DNA of 64,000 nt, taken from positions 27,901,228 to 27,965,227 of the forward strand of contig NC_134676.1 of the NCBI RefSeq assembly GCF_030463565.1, given 5' to 3'. The notes beneath the pieces were generated by a model, which saw only the letters and a list, made by a program, of their open reading frames with translations, did not search any database and was not told the DNA's origin. Source of the DNA: Pelecanus crispus (taxonomy: Eukaryota > Chordata > Aves > Pelecaniformes > Pelecanidae). A program made the translations under genes and the position numbers. Positions 23,801 through 38,800 of the stretch are shown here, one piece after another; position 1 is the first letter of the stretch; each line of letters starts with the position of its first letter.

Positions 23801-26800
23801 TGACTCAGATCACAGTGACAAACTCCCATAGACCTTTTAATCCATGGATTGTTAAACTGTTGGAATCAAAACTTTCAACTACAGGTTAACACCTGCTGTC
23901 CCTCTTGATAAAACACACTGAAATATTGAAAGACAAGAAGACTCAACTCACTTTCTTGTTAAGTTGTCTAAACAAGTTTTTATATAGGTGTTGTAATAAT
24001 TAATTTGTTCTTCATAAAATGCTGTCTTGGAGTTAAGTGCATTCAAAGTCTGCTGGAGTTTCACCAATTCAGCTTTTCGATGATGTCTGTATCTTCTTTG
24101 ATTCCGGATATCCTAAATAAATTTAATTGGTTTATTAGGTTGATATTTTAAAAAGTCTGAGCTTATTATGATTCAAAACTGTAATTACACAACCTGACTT
24201 AATTACTGAGAAAAAGCATGAACTGTCATGTTAATTCTCACAAGCATGGTACCAGAAGTGAGTACTACAGTTTACATGACTGTACAGAAAACAATCAGAT
24301 TGCTACTCATGTATACCAGTGGGGAGATCTTGAACTCTGCTATGGTCTCCAGGGCATTACAGATTCAGAAGTCATAATGAAGATGTTGTCTTCGTGTTGT
24401 AAATGGAAGCTTTCTCACAACTAGTTTCTGGTGAGAGGCCTAAGAAATGAGAGCTTGGGCTTCTACAAGGTGAGAACTAGCTACTGCTAAACTAGAGCTT
24501 GGGTTGAAAGTAATGGTTGAATTGAGGTAGTCGAAAATAAAATAAAAGCAACTTCCAGTCCTAAGGCTCATCCCAATCTTCAGATTGCCTTAACAGCTCA
24601 AAACAAAGCATCTGGGCTTATAGATAAGCAATAAAAAAGAATGGGGCACTGAATACATGCTTAGAATGGTTTTCTCTCAACTGGAAGCAGATGCAGACAC
24701 CTGAACTGAGCAGGGCTTTAAAATGGCACTTCAGAGTAGGTGCAACATACTTAATTATATTAGAGACTTAGCACACGAGTAATTTACTCATTTATGTATT
24801 CAAATGTATTTGCAAGTTTAAAAATACATATTTATAATGTGTAAATCATTCATGTGAGCTATGAGTAGTTTACTCATGAGTAATTAAAGATAATCCAGTA
24901 TTACTCATGAGTAATTAAAGATAATCCAATACACTAAGATTCTTACAGACGGTATTGGGTGTGGATTTGGAACAGGTTTTGCTGATTTGTACACAACAGG
25001 CCTGGTGCTTTATCAACCCCAGGTGCCCCAGATGGGCACCACATTGGCCCACTATTCTCCTTATGTCCTGCCCAACCACTGCAGATTGGTGTTAATACCA
25101 CTCAGAGAATGTTCTGGGTTTTTTGAAGTCTGTTTAAACCCTACCAAGACTACATTAATTATTAATTGAAACACTGATGAGTAATTCTTGTTCTTTGTAA
25201 AATATAAAAAGCTATACTGAAACACATTGTACTGGAGAAGTTAAAACAGCATCAATATCAAATCTGGATAGCAAAGTCTACAATTGTATGCTATTCAATT
25301 CAGGTAGTTATGCATGAGAGTACTGTCTTTCACTTATTTTGTCAGCAAACAAAGATGATTTGTCTCTTATGTGGACACTTCAGCAATTTAGTGTAGCATT
25401 CTCTGGAAAATGTATATTGTACATCTCTAGCTGGAATAGATTTAGGCTAGATGCCTAAAAACCATCAATATACAGGGAAGGATGCTCCATTTACCTTAGC
25501 GATCTCATTTATAATTTCTTGGTACTTAGTTGCTGAAGACACTAGTCCTGCTTGTTCCAATGTCCGGAGATTTCTCTGAATTTTTCTTTTCTTTTGTTCT
25601 ATTGGTAGCTGCCCATCTTCAAAAATAGACTGACTGTGCTTTATTTTCTCTGGAGTTTTGGAATCTAAGATGGCACGTTTTTCTACAAGTTTCAAGTGCT
25701 CAGATTCCTGGGTAAAAAAAAAATCCAGAACAGTATTCTTCCAGCTCATGATAACAGTTAAGTATTCAAGTACATTGAATTCTCAAAGGAGATTATTAAG
25801 ACTCAAGGTGCAGGCTTTATTTATATCTTCTTACCATGTGGTCTGAAAGTGCTACATTTACTATGCCTTTTGACATTAAGTAACTAATCACAACACCTAG
25901 ACATGTATTTCAATTAATCAAAACATGTCTAAAATCAGCCAGACAACTCAATGACTTCACTTAGTTGCAGCAAGACTGTCCAGATCTCACAGTTGTCTCC
26001 TGCATATGCACATCCTGAGGTAAGCTAAAATGTGTACATTATTGAGATACAGCTTTGTGTGTCAGTATCTATGGGGAAGTCTTCAGCTGGGAGCTCTTCC
26101 CACTCAATTCCCACACCAAGGATAGCAGTAGTTCCCCAGGCAGATGTTTGCTTGTATTGCTTAAGCAAATAAACTAGGTGTCAGGGAACTTGAGTTAAGA
26201 TACTCATGAGGAGGGGGGGAAAAAAAAAAAATCTAGCAGAAGGATTCACCTCAGGCTATTTGATTGTGTTAATAACATAGGAGAGAAAAGACCCTGTTTA
26301 CAAAAAATGTAAAGAAAAAAATATTATTATGGGTGTGCTGGTTGACAGGAAGACTTAATTTGTCTTTTACTCTGAAGCTGTTACTAATTATACAGTAAAA
26401 GAAAATTTTTAAGTCTCATGTTTTCAAGGCTCTAGATCTGAATAGTCTAAAAACAGCAACAATGATTTCATTGTTACAAAGCTGTGGAGAAAGCTTTCAG
26501 AGATCTCTTAAGGTTTTCAAATAGCTATAAAAAAATATGTACTTTCTTCCCTATTCAGGCACAGTATAGCTCTTACCTGTTGCGCAGTGGGTGGTGTTTC
26601 TAATATTTCTAAGAGCGTTTCTCCTGGCTGTGTTCGTATCACATCCACAATAAGTCTTTTGGTCCTTTTAAAAAGGATATATGGATATTACAAACCAGTT
26701 GTCACTGGATCACTTGTGCATTTAATTTCTTCAACAGTAAAACTAGCAAGCTACCCCTTTATTATGGATACTTGGTAATGTTTATGTTTCCTAGCTTTTT

Positions 26801-29800
26801 ATGTTTCAGAGCTTCCATTAATAATGTTGAACATCTGGCTTCTACACAGGTCTCAATAGAGAAATACATGCACACTTTTTCCCCCTTTTATTTCAGAAAA
26901 CAGTTAACCAACTAGCACAGTAAACAGTTACTGTTAACATAATAAAAATCTAAGCAACAGCTCACATGTGGATTTTCATTATGATCATGACAAAACAGCA
27001 GATAGGAATGTAATCTTTGCAAAGCCTGAGCTATGCATGGTTCCATTAAGGGTCATATTTACTGAGTAAAGTGGAAATGCACTCAAAACTGCTGAACTTC
27101 TGAAATAATTTTACATTCCACACAGTGCATTTATGCACAGCACTTAAGGGCAGATATTTCTCTGGTGGCAACTGACAAAGAGCATTTCCTTCCTAAAAAA
27201 GGGAAGCTGCTACACCCTGATATATAAACCAGTTCTTTTTTTGGTAAGAATTTATCTCATTCCTGCTGTCTTTTCATCCATAATACTTCCAAGAACATCC
27301 TGCTACAGAATTCTGTTAATTTAGAGAACATTGTTACAAATGAGATATAGCTCATTATTCTTAAAAATTAACAGAAACTTGAAGAAGGAGTTTAAATTTC
27401 TCAGGAAAGTGTCTAAATATGATCAAGGCTTCTGTGATAAAACCTCATGACTTGGTTTAAAATGATAGGTAAACTATGTAAAATTGGGGGTTTTGCTGGT
27501 GTTTTCAGGACTAGAAGTTCTCACAAAAATGCAATGAAACGGGACAAAAACATTTACTCTTACACAGGCAAGATTATCCAAACCCACTGAGTATTTGGGT
27601 ATGATCCAAGGGTCCGTGGAAAGGGCAGCGAGGCAGGAATGACTGACAGCACAGGCAGACCTGAAGCACTGCTCCTTCCATGTTAGGAGGCAACCTGCTA
27701 AACCTCCTGGAAACTGCTTTGCTCATCCAGAGCTGCTAACTGCACTGAGCGGTTCAAGCACATTCAACAGCTTCTGAAGGTCTGTTGTTAAATGTATTTT
27801 TCCTTCACAAACTCTCTTGGAATCCCCTCCAATTTGCCAGGAAAAAAAAAAAAAAAAAACCAAACCAAAACAAACCCAGAAAGGTTTCCTAAAGTTGGTT
27901 CACTTGGGCTACATCAATACATTGCTGGCTTTCTCTGCCTGACACAACCTTTGTCAGTCTGTGGTGGTTACCACCACAGTCTATGTTAATGTACACGGGC
28001 ATTATCACTTTATGCGCTGCCTTAGAAACAGGTGCTGATATGGCCAGTAAGACGTGAGGCTTATTTCCACTTCCTCTCCTTTCAGCTTCCTCTCCCCGTG
28101 CACCAAACCCGCTCAGCTCTGTTGTTTTCCAGAAACAGCCCACTTGGGGCTGGACGCCTCCCCCTTCCCCTGCCACTTGGCGTGTGGCACCTGCGCGCTC
28201 AAACCACACAGACAGGGCACCTTATGTGCAGTCTCTTAGACAGGCGTACCAGCAAATCTGAGGGTTCTTCAACAGAAGTCTTAACAAAACCATTTAAAAA
28301 GCAAATACATTGATACTTCTATAGAAGAGGCATGTCACTTGCAGAGAAAAAAGGAACATTCAGTGAATCAGCTGTGACTTGAATTTTAGCCAGGTGCCTA
28401 GTATTTCACACTTGCAGTAAAGGACTTCTCTACAGCTAAGGTAGGAAAGCTAAGCATATATATTTACATATCTCTTGTGTAAAAGGTAGCAGTAAGTATT
28501 TTAACTTTTGATATTGCTGCAGTTATGAGAAATATTACTTGAAAACACTTATGCAATAGAGAAGTTAAATTCTTTTGTTAATTCTCATGCTATTGTTTCA
28601 ACATATTTCCACATGGTGTAGAGGATTAAAGACATTTCTCTTGGCCTTGCTTTCACATATTTTTAGGGATTCCGTTAAGGGCTAGCATTTTACTCCTACA
28701 TAGAGGGGAAAAAGAACAGGAATCATGATTCCCCCCCTGCCCCCGACCCCAGGGACAGCAGCAGGCATATCCTTATTACAAAACCAGCCTGGGAGCAGCT
28801 CTAGAGCCTTGGTCCCTGGAGTACCAAGTGACTAAGACGGTTTTGATTTGACGTTGTCATTGCAGTCCCTTTACTTTAGATCTCAAATTATATTCGATAG
28901 CAAGTTACAGAAAAACCTTGGTGATTTCTTCTTTAAGATTCAGATTAAATATGCACAATTATGGTGGAAAACATCCTCTTCCTTTTAGGAAAAATAATAA
29001 GAGTTTTCTTGCACTTAAAATTAGGGTTTTTTTTTTCCCCCCAGACTTTAAACAGGCAGATATGTCTTTTATAGAAATTGCACTACCTAGTACAGACATT
29101 ATAGCTAAGAACTTTCTTCAGAAGTAAAATTTCACATATTACCTAATAAATTCAGTTTACTGATTTTTGATTTGGAAAAAAAAAAACAAACCCTAACAGA
29201 TAAGAGTGGAATTACAGCCTGTATCTACACTTTACTGCTTGCAAAGGTGTAAAATCCTTATGCTGTATTTCCCTTCAAAGTGAACTTCTAACCTTCACAC
29301 TTGTGGGGTGAAAACAAGCATAGTAATAAAGGAGAGCAGCATCCTATTCTCCCCCTTGTCCAGGAAGCACCACAATCCTAAATAAGCCAATCCTTAGTCT
29401 GGAGAGCTTGAAAAAACTTTGAAAGAGAGGTGCCAATAATTTGATACTAAGTGCTTTTATAGAAATATTTTTTACTATAAAACCTATATCACAGGGTATC
29501 CTAGTAGCCATTTCTTAATTTGCTCACCAAATAGAATAAACATAATTTTCTTTCCCTGGATAAAAGCTTACACTGTTCCTGCTGAAGTGACAGTCGCATC
29601 CTGTTCAAACACCTGATGGCAGTACATCAGTGAAATGTTTTTCCCTTTGAGGGGGAGAAGACGACAGAGTGATACTGTCCATCCCTTAAGGACAAAGCTA
29701 GACAGCTTTTCATCTCTGCTTTTGCAAATCCGTGGTGTTTTAAAGCAGAATGCTTTTACAACTTCATGGAAGGTTAGATAGGTTTGGTAATGATCCAGTC

Positions 29801-32800
29801 ACAGTCCAAAACACTGTTTTGGACAGTGGCAGTATGTTTATCTTTCTGTAAGCTTTCTGGAAGAATTGACAGTTTCTCTTTGACTTTTGCAAAAGTTTGA
29901 GTAGGACTGAACACAAACTGGCTTTTGAAAACTGAGTGCGCTCAGGACGTCAAAAATGCATTTGGGCATGGCAGCAGCATGGAAGCAACTTTTTTTTTCA
30001 AAAAAAAAACCCCCAAAACAAACAACAAAACCCCACCAAAAAAACCACATTGCCAGAATACAGGTTCTTAAGCAAAACTTACTTTATCATCAGGCTTTTA
30101 AGATCCTGATCATCACCTTCTCGTAACTCATATTTGCTTGTTAGAGACAGTGAAATCTCTGTTTTTGCAAGTTGATTCAGTGTGCTTTCCTTGTTGGGGT
30201 CATTGGGATCAACAGCTCCTTCTCCTGTAAGGAAATACCTTTTACTTCAAGTTTGCCAAGTTTCCCATGATTCAATGCATGAAGCAAACAAGAACCTAGA
30301 TAAATCACTGTAAATCATCAGAAATATTAAGTTTATTAAATAGCATACCCATTCCTACTATTTAGAAGCAGCCTTTTTTTAGACACTGAACAATCAAAAC
30401 AATAAGCCAGCTATTTATAAGCCCAGTTATAGAATAGATAGATAAGCCCAATATAGGATATTTTGGAAATGCTACCACTTGGAAGATGGTATTATCCATG
30501 ACATCCTAGCTACTTTCTAAACAGTTCACACCTTACTACAATTAAGGGAAATTAAATATCAGTCACATTTATTCTTTGTAACTTTCTAATAAATTTGCAT
30601 AATTTTTAAAACTTCATTTTTATTTGGATAATTAACTGTGAAAATAAAAAATGGCTGTTTTAAGAATTCACTGTGCACTTTTTGTAAGTTTCTAGTCAAC
30701 ACTAGCAAATCTTAAAATCAGGTTATTAAAAATCACTTGGTTTCTATCTGCAATTTGAGCACAACTGGATCATTCTGCTCAAAACATTATTAAAGTTTGG
30801 ATTTTAAATCCCATCATTAATCTTTAGAGTGAATATTGCAGTTAGAAGAAGGTACAACTATAAGGAGTGGTGTTACAAGAAGTGTTCAGAAAAGAATTCT
30901 ATCGTAAGTGAAGAAGCTGTCACCGTGAGACATGAGAGTACTTAAATCAAGCCCCCATTTAATTCTGCCCCTGGAGTGAAGTTAACCATAAAGACGAAGA
31001 ACAACATACCAAGGAAAGATTCTACATCAGGAACAGGTCCCAGCCCTTCCAGCAATTCATTCAGCAGATCATTAGGCTCAGTGGCAATGGCATCCTGGTG
31101 TTCTAATAGTAGCTATAAACAAACATAAATGAAGTCATCATCCAAAAAAAATCCCATTCCCAGCATCTTTATACTTGTAAATAAATCTGGAGACTAAATG
31201 CTGAAAAATGCAGACCTAGTGTGATGAGGATTATGGAGGACCCAAGGTGGGAAGCATGCTAAGTTCTGGACCATGAGTTTAGAATTGTTCTTGCTGTAAG
31301 ACAGCTTGCTGTGCTCCTCCAGCAATCGTCTCTGGAGTGTTGAACATCACAGCTGAGCAGAAATTTAAGATTTGCCTTTAGGACTAGCGAAGTATCACAG
31401 AGTAAAGGGTGATAATCCCAAGCAGAGCATTTCAGTGCTGCATCCTGAACTAAGCACACGAAGGAAAGAAGACCGGGTTGGCAGTCCACAGAAAGATACC
31501 TATTTTCTGTGTATTCATTCCAGTAGCTTACAATAGCATCAGTGATACATTTCAGAAATGAGTACATTTTGTAAGTGAGAAACTAGCTATGCAGCACCTG
31601 CTGCACAATTGCTAATAGACCTAGAAGTTGCAGGAGATTTATGAACATATTCACAATAACTTCCACTGCACCTGGGTACATTCTCAAAACTTTAAGCCAC
31701 AAAAATAATGGTAAGCCAAGTTAATAAAGAGCATGAACACAGCAGTAACATTTTCTTGAAAACAGGCTCTCACTATTCATACGAAAAGTAACCTCATGCT
31801 GAATTAGATAAAGCCAGAAGCATTAGTGACTGCTAGATTAAACAGTCCATTCCCTGTAAAAGCAATATTCCTTACTTGGAGGACTGATGGAAAGACAGTG
31901 TCACCAAGCTTCACTGAAATTTAGCTACAGCAAAGCATGCACAGTAGGCAAAAATGCCAGGATTCTGAGTATTTAAACACTGCAAGTTACAGTCAGAGTT
32001 ACTGGTTACTAGAAAAGTACTGACAACTAAAAAGCCTATGTCCAGAAAAGAAAGGCATTTCAGACATACTTACAAGATAGAAGTGAGCGTTATGAGCCCA
32101 TAACCATTAACTTGTTTAAAACAAGTTTCTTTCTTATGTGCAGCAGCTACCCCACAATGTATGTAATGTTGACTATGACACCGTGAGGACTGCTGAGAAA
32201 CGCTATGTGTACTGATTAAAACTCTACCACGCTTGATGCTATACAAGCACAAAATGAAAAAGCCGTCACAGGACAAATTCTTTGCGGCAAAGGCAAGAGA
32301 TACATGGGGAAGCACCAAAACCCAAAGCTGAGGCATGCAACAGATCCCTCATTCCAGCTACATCCTACAGAGGTGTGCAATGAAAATTAAGCTTAGGCAA
32401 GTGTCATGGGAGATGATGACAAAGGGCAGATTTGAGAACTTTTACTGAAGCTGAGCTACACGTGACAACAGACAAAATGTTTATGCATCTCCTGTTATTC
32501 AAACTAATTTTTTTTTTTGAGCTGTAGGACCAGAATGGAAAGTTTAATTTACACTTGCAGGGAAGGTGCAGTGGGAGAAGACAACTTAGAAGAAGGGTCA
32601 GGCTTTCAGAGGAGGTTTGGTGGAAGAGGTGGTGTGGGACAAGGATGATCACCTGGTAAATACACTGCATGCAGATAATGGCCAGTCTTCAGACCTAGTT
32701 GCTTGCTTCCTCTAGGCAGGCAAGCGCACATAGTCGTATTATCAAAAAAGACCATCTTCTTGACCTCCTTTGTTTGGCAATTTACTTTCATTAAATCACT

Positions 32801-35800
32801 TCATATTTGTAGAGTATTTTATCAGGTAATACAAAATTGCACAGTCATACTTTGTGATATTAGGATCAAATCACATATTAGACGTTCAACAAACCTACTA
32901 AAAGGAGTATTTGACCAAGACTAGTGCTTAAATGTAACCACTGATCATAAACATGCAGACACAGGTCTAAGTCTTAAAAAATTAAAAGAAAGAATAGGCA
33001 CAAAGACAATCCAGCAAATAACGTTTTTTAGCAGACTAGGCTATTAGTTTTCACTTGAATAAAACTAGCTTGTAATGTGGTGAACTGGGAGTTGGGTATT
33101 ATACCTTTTCCATGGCATATCTGACAATATTTGTAGGAGGTTCTTTGTGGGGTTTGTGGGCTTTTTTTTTTTTTGGGGGGGGGGGTGGTGGTGGGTGATG
33201 GTGTTTAGGCTTTGGGGGTTTTTTTTTGGGGGGGGGGGTGGGGGGGTGGGGGTTCAGAGGACAGTTTGCAAAAGCCAGGAAACAAAGTAATATCCCAGCT
33301 TTAGGAGGACCATGTGGTAGACATTTAACTTGCACCCTAATGAGTCATACTACAGACTGCAGTTAATCTGTTCTTTACCCATGATAAAGAACTGGCAGGA
33401 TGCCACAGCTTCAGTCCTTCTAAATCAGACGTTTGCATCTGTTTCCCACAAAACATGACAGAATGCCAGAGTCATGAAATACACTGAATTTTCCTCTATT
33501 CCCAGACTCAAAGGAGCTTCTTCAAGTTGGTGTCAGTTTCTTAGCCAGGACAGGAAAGTATTTGTAAGTAAGTAAATATCACACTAGATTAGAACAAAAA
33601 TGTTCCTCCCTCCCATTAGAAAAATGTTATATTCTAATTGTTATTCAAGATGATGCTTGTTGTGGTTTAACCTGGCATGCAGCTAAACACTACACAGCTG
33701 TTTGTCCACTACCCCTCAGTGGGATGGGTGAGAGAATCAGAAAAAAATGTAAAATTCGTGGGTCGAGAGAAAGACAATTTAATAGGACAGAAAAAGAAGG
33801 GAAAATAATGGTAATGATAAAAGAATATACAAAGCAAGTGATGCACAATGCAGTTGCTCACCACCCGCTGACCGATGCCCAGCCAGTTTCCCAGCAGCAG
33901 CTGCACCCCCCTGGCCAACTCTCCCCATTTTCTTTGTTCAGCATGACATCCTATGGTATAGAATACCCCTTCGGCCAGTTTGGGTAAGCTGTCCTGGATG
34001 TGTCCCCTTCTTGTGCACCTCCAGCCTCCTTGCTGGCAGGGCAGTATGAGAAGCTGGCCCTTGACTAGTGTAAGCACTGCTCAGCAACAACTAAAACATC
34101 AGTGTGTTACCAAGATTATTCTCATCCTAAATCCAAAACACAGCACTGTACCAGGTACTAGGAAGAAAATTAATTCTATCCCAGCCAAAACTAGGACAAT
34201 GCTTTTATGTGGAAGCAGTCTTCTAGGAAAAATGCAATCTAATACTCAATTCCAGATCATTTCAGAGGAGAACTGAAGAAATTATTTCGAAAGGAAAACC
34301 AAAGACTAAGCTTTCCCCCGAGACAATTTGTTGCAAGTATTTCATAATCTATACACGTTAGTCTGTTGACTAGTATATTCTCATTGACTTACTGAATGGG
34401 TATTGATAATTTCTTCAATGGAGATATATATGACAGGTTTGCTAAGAGTCACCATGTCAGAGTATTCATCGATATTGAATTTCTCCTCTGGTTCAGGAAC
34501 ATCACATGCTGCTTGAAAAAAATTCCTGAAAGAAAATGAGAAATACTTCAATAATTGTCCCCTATAAACTCGCTTTAGTTGGCCTGTATAACAAAAACAC
34601 AATCAAATCTTTGACATACATTATATTTCTCTTAGAATCTGCAATCTACACTTAGTGTTTAAAGGAACCTTTTGGAGGCAACATATTTACACATCAATAC
34701 AAATGACAAAGCATTCCATCTTTCCACCAATGGATAGCTGGTGAAAGACTGTTTCAAAGGTAGATTTTTTTTTCTCTTTATTCAACAAGGAGCGATAACT
34801 TGGTAAATTTTAGACACTTAGAGAAGTCTGTATTTAATACTGTAGAAGTTACAGAAGGATTTCCACAGAAAGACCCTCCAATTTTATGAAGGCACTTTGC
34901 AATATGAAGAGTACTGAGAAGAAATTACTTGAAATAGCTGCACAAAATTACCACTTGGCCTACAAATATTTAGATTGCCTTTACTCAGAAATTGAGCTGC
35001 TTGAAACATCAGAAAAAGTGGTATTGTTTATAAATGCAAGAATCTTGAGAGGAAAAAATGCAAAGTATGGTTGAACTGTTACTTCAACATAATTAGCACG
35101 TACATGGAGAGCTGAGACCTGCTTCCCAAGACAACAACGGGTGTCTCTCCAAGCCACTCACAGCTTCAGGGTTGTGCACAGACAACCATGAAACAGCAAA
35201 GTCCTCCTGTCAGAGGACCACTTTGTTTTCCAAAGTGAGAGGACCTGAACTGGAGCAGATGGGAGAAACAGGGTTTTAGATGAGGCCTACAGGGATGCTG
35301 CAGGAGCCACCCTGCCTTCACTGTTCTAGTCCTGCGCTGTTGAGGAAGATGCATGTTTCAGGCTCCGAGGACCTTTGAAGTTGGGGGGGATGGGGGGAAG
35401 AAGAAAAGGGCTGGGACTCCTCAGTTTGAAGAGGAAAAGCTGAGGGATACAATCACAGTGTACAAAATCACAGTACTGTTGCATGAGCTGGATGCAGAAT
35501 TCATTCATCAAATCACACAATAATGGGACAAGGGGGGTTGCAATTAAACTAGCATGAAAATATTAATTTCAAATCCATGGAAGAATGCACCATTTTAACT
35601 GTCAGGTAGCAAACTTCTGAATATTGCTACAGGAGGAGGTTGTGGAGGCAGATGATCTGAAAGGTTTAAGAAGGATTTGGACAAATTCCCGCACAAGTTC
35701 ATAAATGCACAGTAAAAGATCTAGGCAGGGCTGGTAGCTTTTAACATAGCTAATATTGCAATTGCCGTTGCTGGGTGAGTACAAGGGGAACAGGCAGCTG

Positions 35801-38800
35801 AGAGCAGCCACTGTTGGTGTCTAAGGAGGGTTTAGTTAGAATACATTGCACAATCACCCAGAGACTCAGTTTTGTATAAAGTTAGCTTAATTAGGAAAGG
35901 GATTCTTCCTTTTGCAGTAATCAAAGGGCCACCTAGAGTAGGCTCTCTCTTTCATTAGCATTTGTTATTCTTGCTATAACACTTTCTAACTTATTGTTTT
36001 TTCATGTTTATGTCATGCCCTTAAATACTTCAATACACAGAATGACTAAGTTTAAGTATTTTGTGCTCACGGCTGATCTCTCAAGGAAACCTATTATATA
36101 AACAGTGCATTTGCTTTCATGAAGGGCAGATATTAACAATAGATTTTCTGAAAGTGAGTTTGTCACAAGGCTCAACAATGCTTCAAGCTAATAATAGCAA
36201 TCACCCCAAAAGATGAGCAATAATCCCAAACAACTTGTGTCCCAGAGTGTAGCAAAACATGTAATTTCCTATGACCGTGCAAGATGAAAGAAAAGATGGA
36301 ATCTCTTGGCAAAGATGAAAGTATAAAAAACAAAACCTGCAACTTTTTCCTGACCAATAAGCTTTTTTTGCCCTCAGACAAAACATTCAGCTGTCCTCCC
36401 AACCAAAGAACATGTTATTTCTGCTAGATAATGAATCACCCCACACTGCTCTCACAATCTGTGTTTGCAGTAAGGAAGACTTATAGCAACCAGCCCAGCA
36501 GGGATGATCAGTTCTCAAAGTAATGCTCAAGCAGAAATACAACTTGTTATTCCTGCTTCAACTTCCTCAGCAGTGAGAATTTCTCTATGGCAGATCACTC
36601 AACATTTTTAACTCTGAGCAGGGAATTCCTGTAAATGAGGAGTCCACCTGCCTTACCCAAGAGGAGGGCTCTTACTGTGTATTGTGAGGTATTTGTGAGA
36701 GCTTTGCATACCTGAACTTCTGGTATGTCTGTGAGAGGTAAGCGTTCATAGATGATAGATGTTCAGTCTCTCCTTCAAAAAGTTTGTTAGAAGCAGCGTG
36801 CTGAAGGACTTTTGCCACACAGCCTAGGTTCCTCCTCTGGTCAGGGTGTATCTGGCCCCCAGCTGTCATATCAATTATATCAAAACCATCAGGAGCCACA
36901 ATGGCAGGGTTCATGTAGCGATAGTACAGGAGGTTGCCAACAATCTAAAAGAAAAAATTAAGAGTTCTTCCCTTTGCATACAGTAATTACATTTTACAAA
37001 ACATGATCCATCATTTCTACTTCTGAATTAGACCATAGGAACCTGTAGTAGAAACCCTAAGACATACATGTTACTGATGTGGCTAAATGAAAGAGCCTGT
37101 GGTCTTTTGTTAGATGTGCCTCTTACAACACCTCTATGAACCTCAGTTACAGACTTTTACAACTACATTTCAATTTGGTTCTGGCTTTAGGTCAGCTAAA
37201 GCAAGGCATTGAGTTGAACACAGAGACAAATACAACTCTTGTTTCTTCTAGGTTTTGCAAGGTTCAGCTCCAGAGACTCATTATCTGAAGTGCTACGGGT
37301 ATCTGCCAGCATTTAATGCATTCATTGACAAGGGACCCATTGTTTCTCATGAAGACTGCATGCAGCCCTAAAAGACTGGAGAACAGATTGTCCAAACTGC
37401 AATTTCTATAGTGATGTTACAGTAATTTTTATTGTGCAGAAGGTGGCTTCAAATCATGCCTGATCTCAGAAACAGGAAGGACGTTTCTTCCTGCAGTTTG
37501 CCTCAGCTTATGTGTAGACACCTGCAGAACTTCCAACTTACACATTTAAAGGCTTTCAGTTGGGTGTCTTATGCTCCATTTGTTACTTTTTTTTTTTTCA
37601 TAAGTTGAGCAGTGCCTTAATCTGTATTGCTGGAGTGATGGACAGAAGTACCCTAAAAATGCTGCTTGCAAAGATTTCCAATGCATTGTTAAAACACACA
37701 AAAGCAGAATTAATTTTTCAGCTGAGGAGTTTGAGGTCCTCTAGGCACCAGGATATATATAAATATATTTTAAAAAAAAAAAAACAAACCAAACACTGAA
37801 CAGCATCTTTTTGAAGAATAATAGGGAAAGTCATATTGAAATTAATACCTTGTAATTTTAGAACCATTTCATTAAACCCTAATGAAAGTAGCTTTACTGA
37901 AGCGCAAATAGTTCTAATTTGAGAGAGTTGTCAGTCTCTCAGCTGGCTGGAAGGCTTATGGAGCAATTCCCCTAAGCCCTCTGAAGAGGCACCATGGCTA
38001 TGATAGGTTAGTGATGGCCAGTGTGCCAGTGCCATGCTTATCACTCACACTGTACTTTTCAATCTGTACAAATGTCATTTCTACAACTTTTACAAGCATC
38101 TTAAATAATTGTAATGTAATGATCTACTTGCAAATAATTATTAGAGCTCTTCCCCATTGTATTTAAATTACAATAGTAATGATTTTTTAAAATATGTTAA
38201 CAACTTCAGGTTGGGGGGGTAGGGGAATGAAGACCACAGTGTTCTCCATGAAAGGATTGCTGGTGGTAGGGACCGTAGTACAAAACCAAAACCCAAGATG
38301 ATTCAGATAAACTCCCACCTTCTGAGAACAGCCACTATCCAAACCAGGTTGAGCACTGTCTTCCCTAAGAATTGCTGAGCACCCAAATTAAGATAGCTAG
38401 GTTGTGGCAACAGTTCCCTTCTCCTCCCCTTCCAAGACTCCTTTGCAACCCAAGAAGTGCCAAATTCCTCCAGTAAACGCTGATGTTCTCAGTTCCTTAG
38501 AATGCTTAGTGTCAATAAAAAAACCCTTTGGCATTAAAAGAATAGGCTGCTGGCAGTTTGCCCTGAGAACTCTACCTTTAATAGTTCATCTTCTGTTGCA
38601 TCTGGGAATTTCTCATGGAGTGAGCTCTTCAGAACTTTGGCTATATATCTCATTCCATAACTACATGTAGAACAGATGAAAAGGAAAAAATATTTGAAGA
38701 CTTAGATGAAACACAAAATCATTCTAGTCAGCCAAGTTATTGGCTTTTTCCCCAGCCACTTAAAACACAAAATGAGATAATGGAAAATACAAAAAGTTTC

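Noticed and set aside
33099-33335. Proline/lysine-rich minus-strand open frame
   Set aside because: It is a translation of the T/G low-complexity tract.
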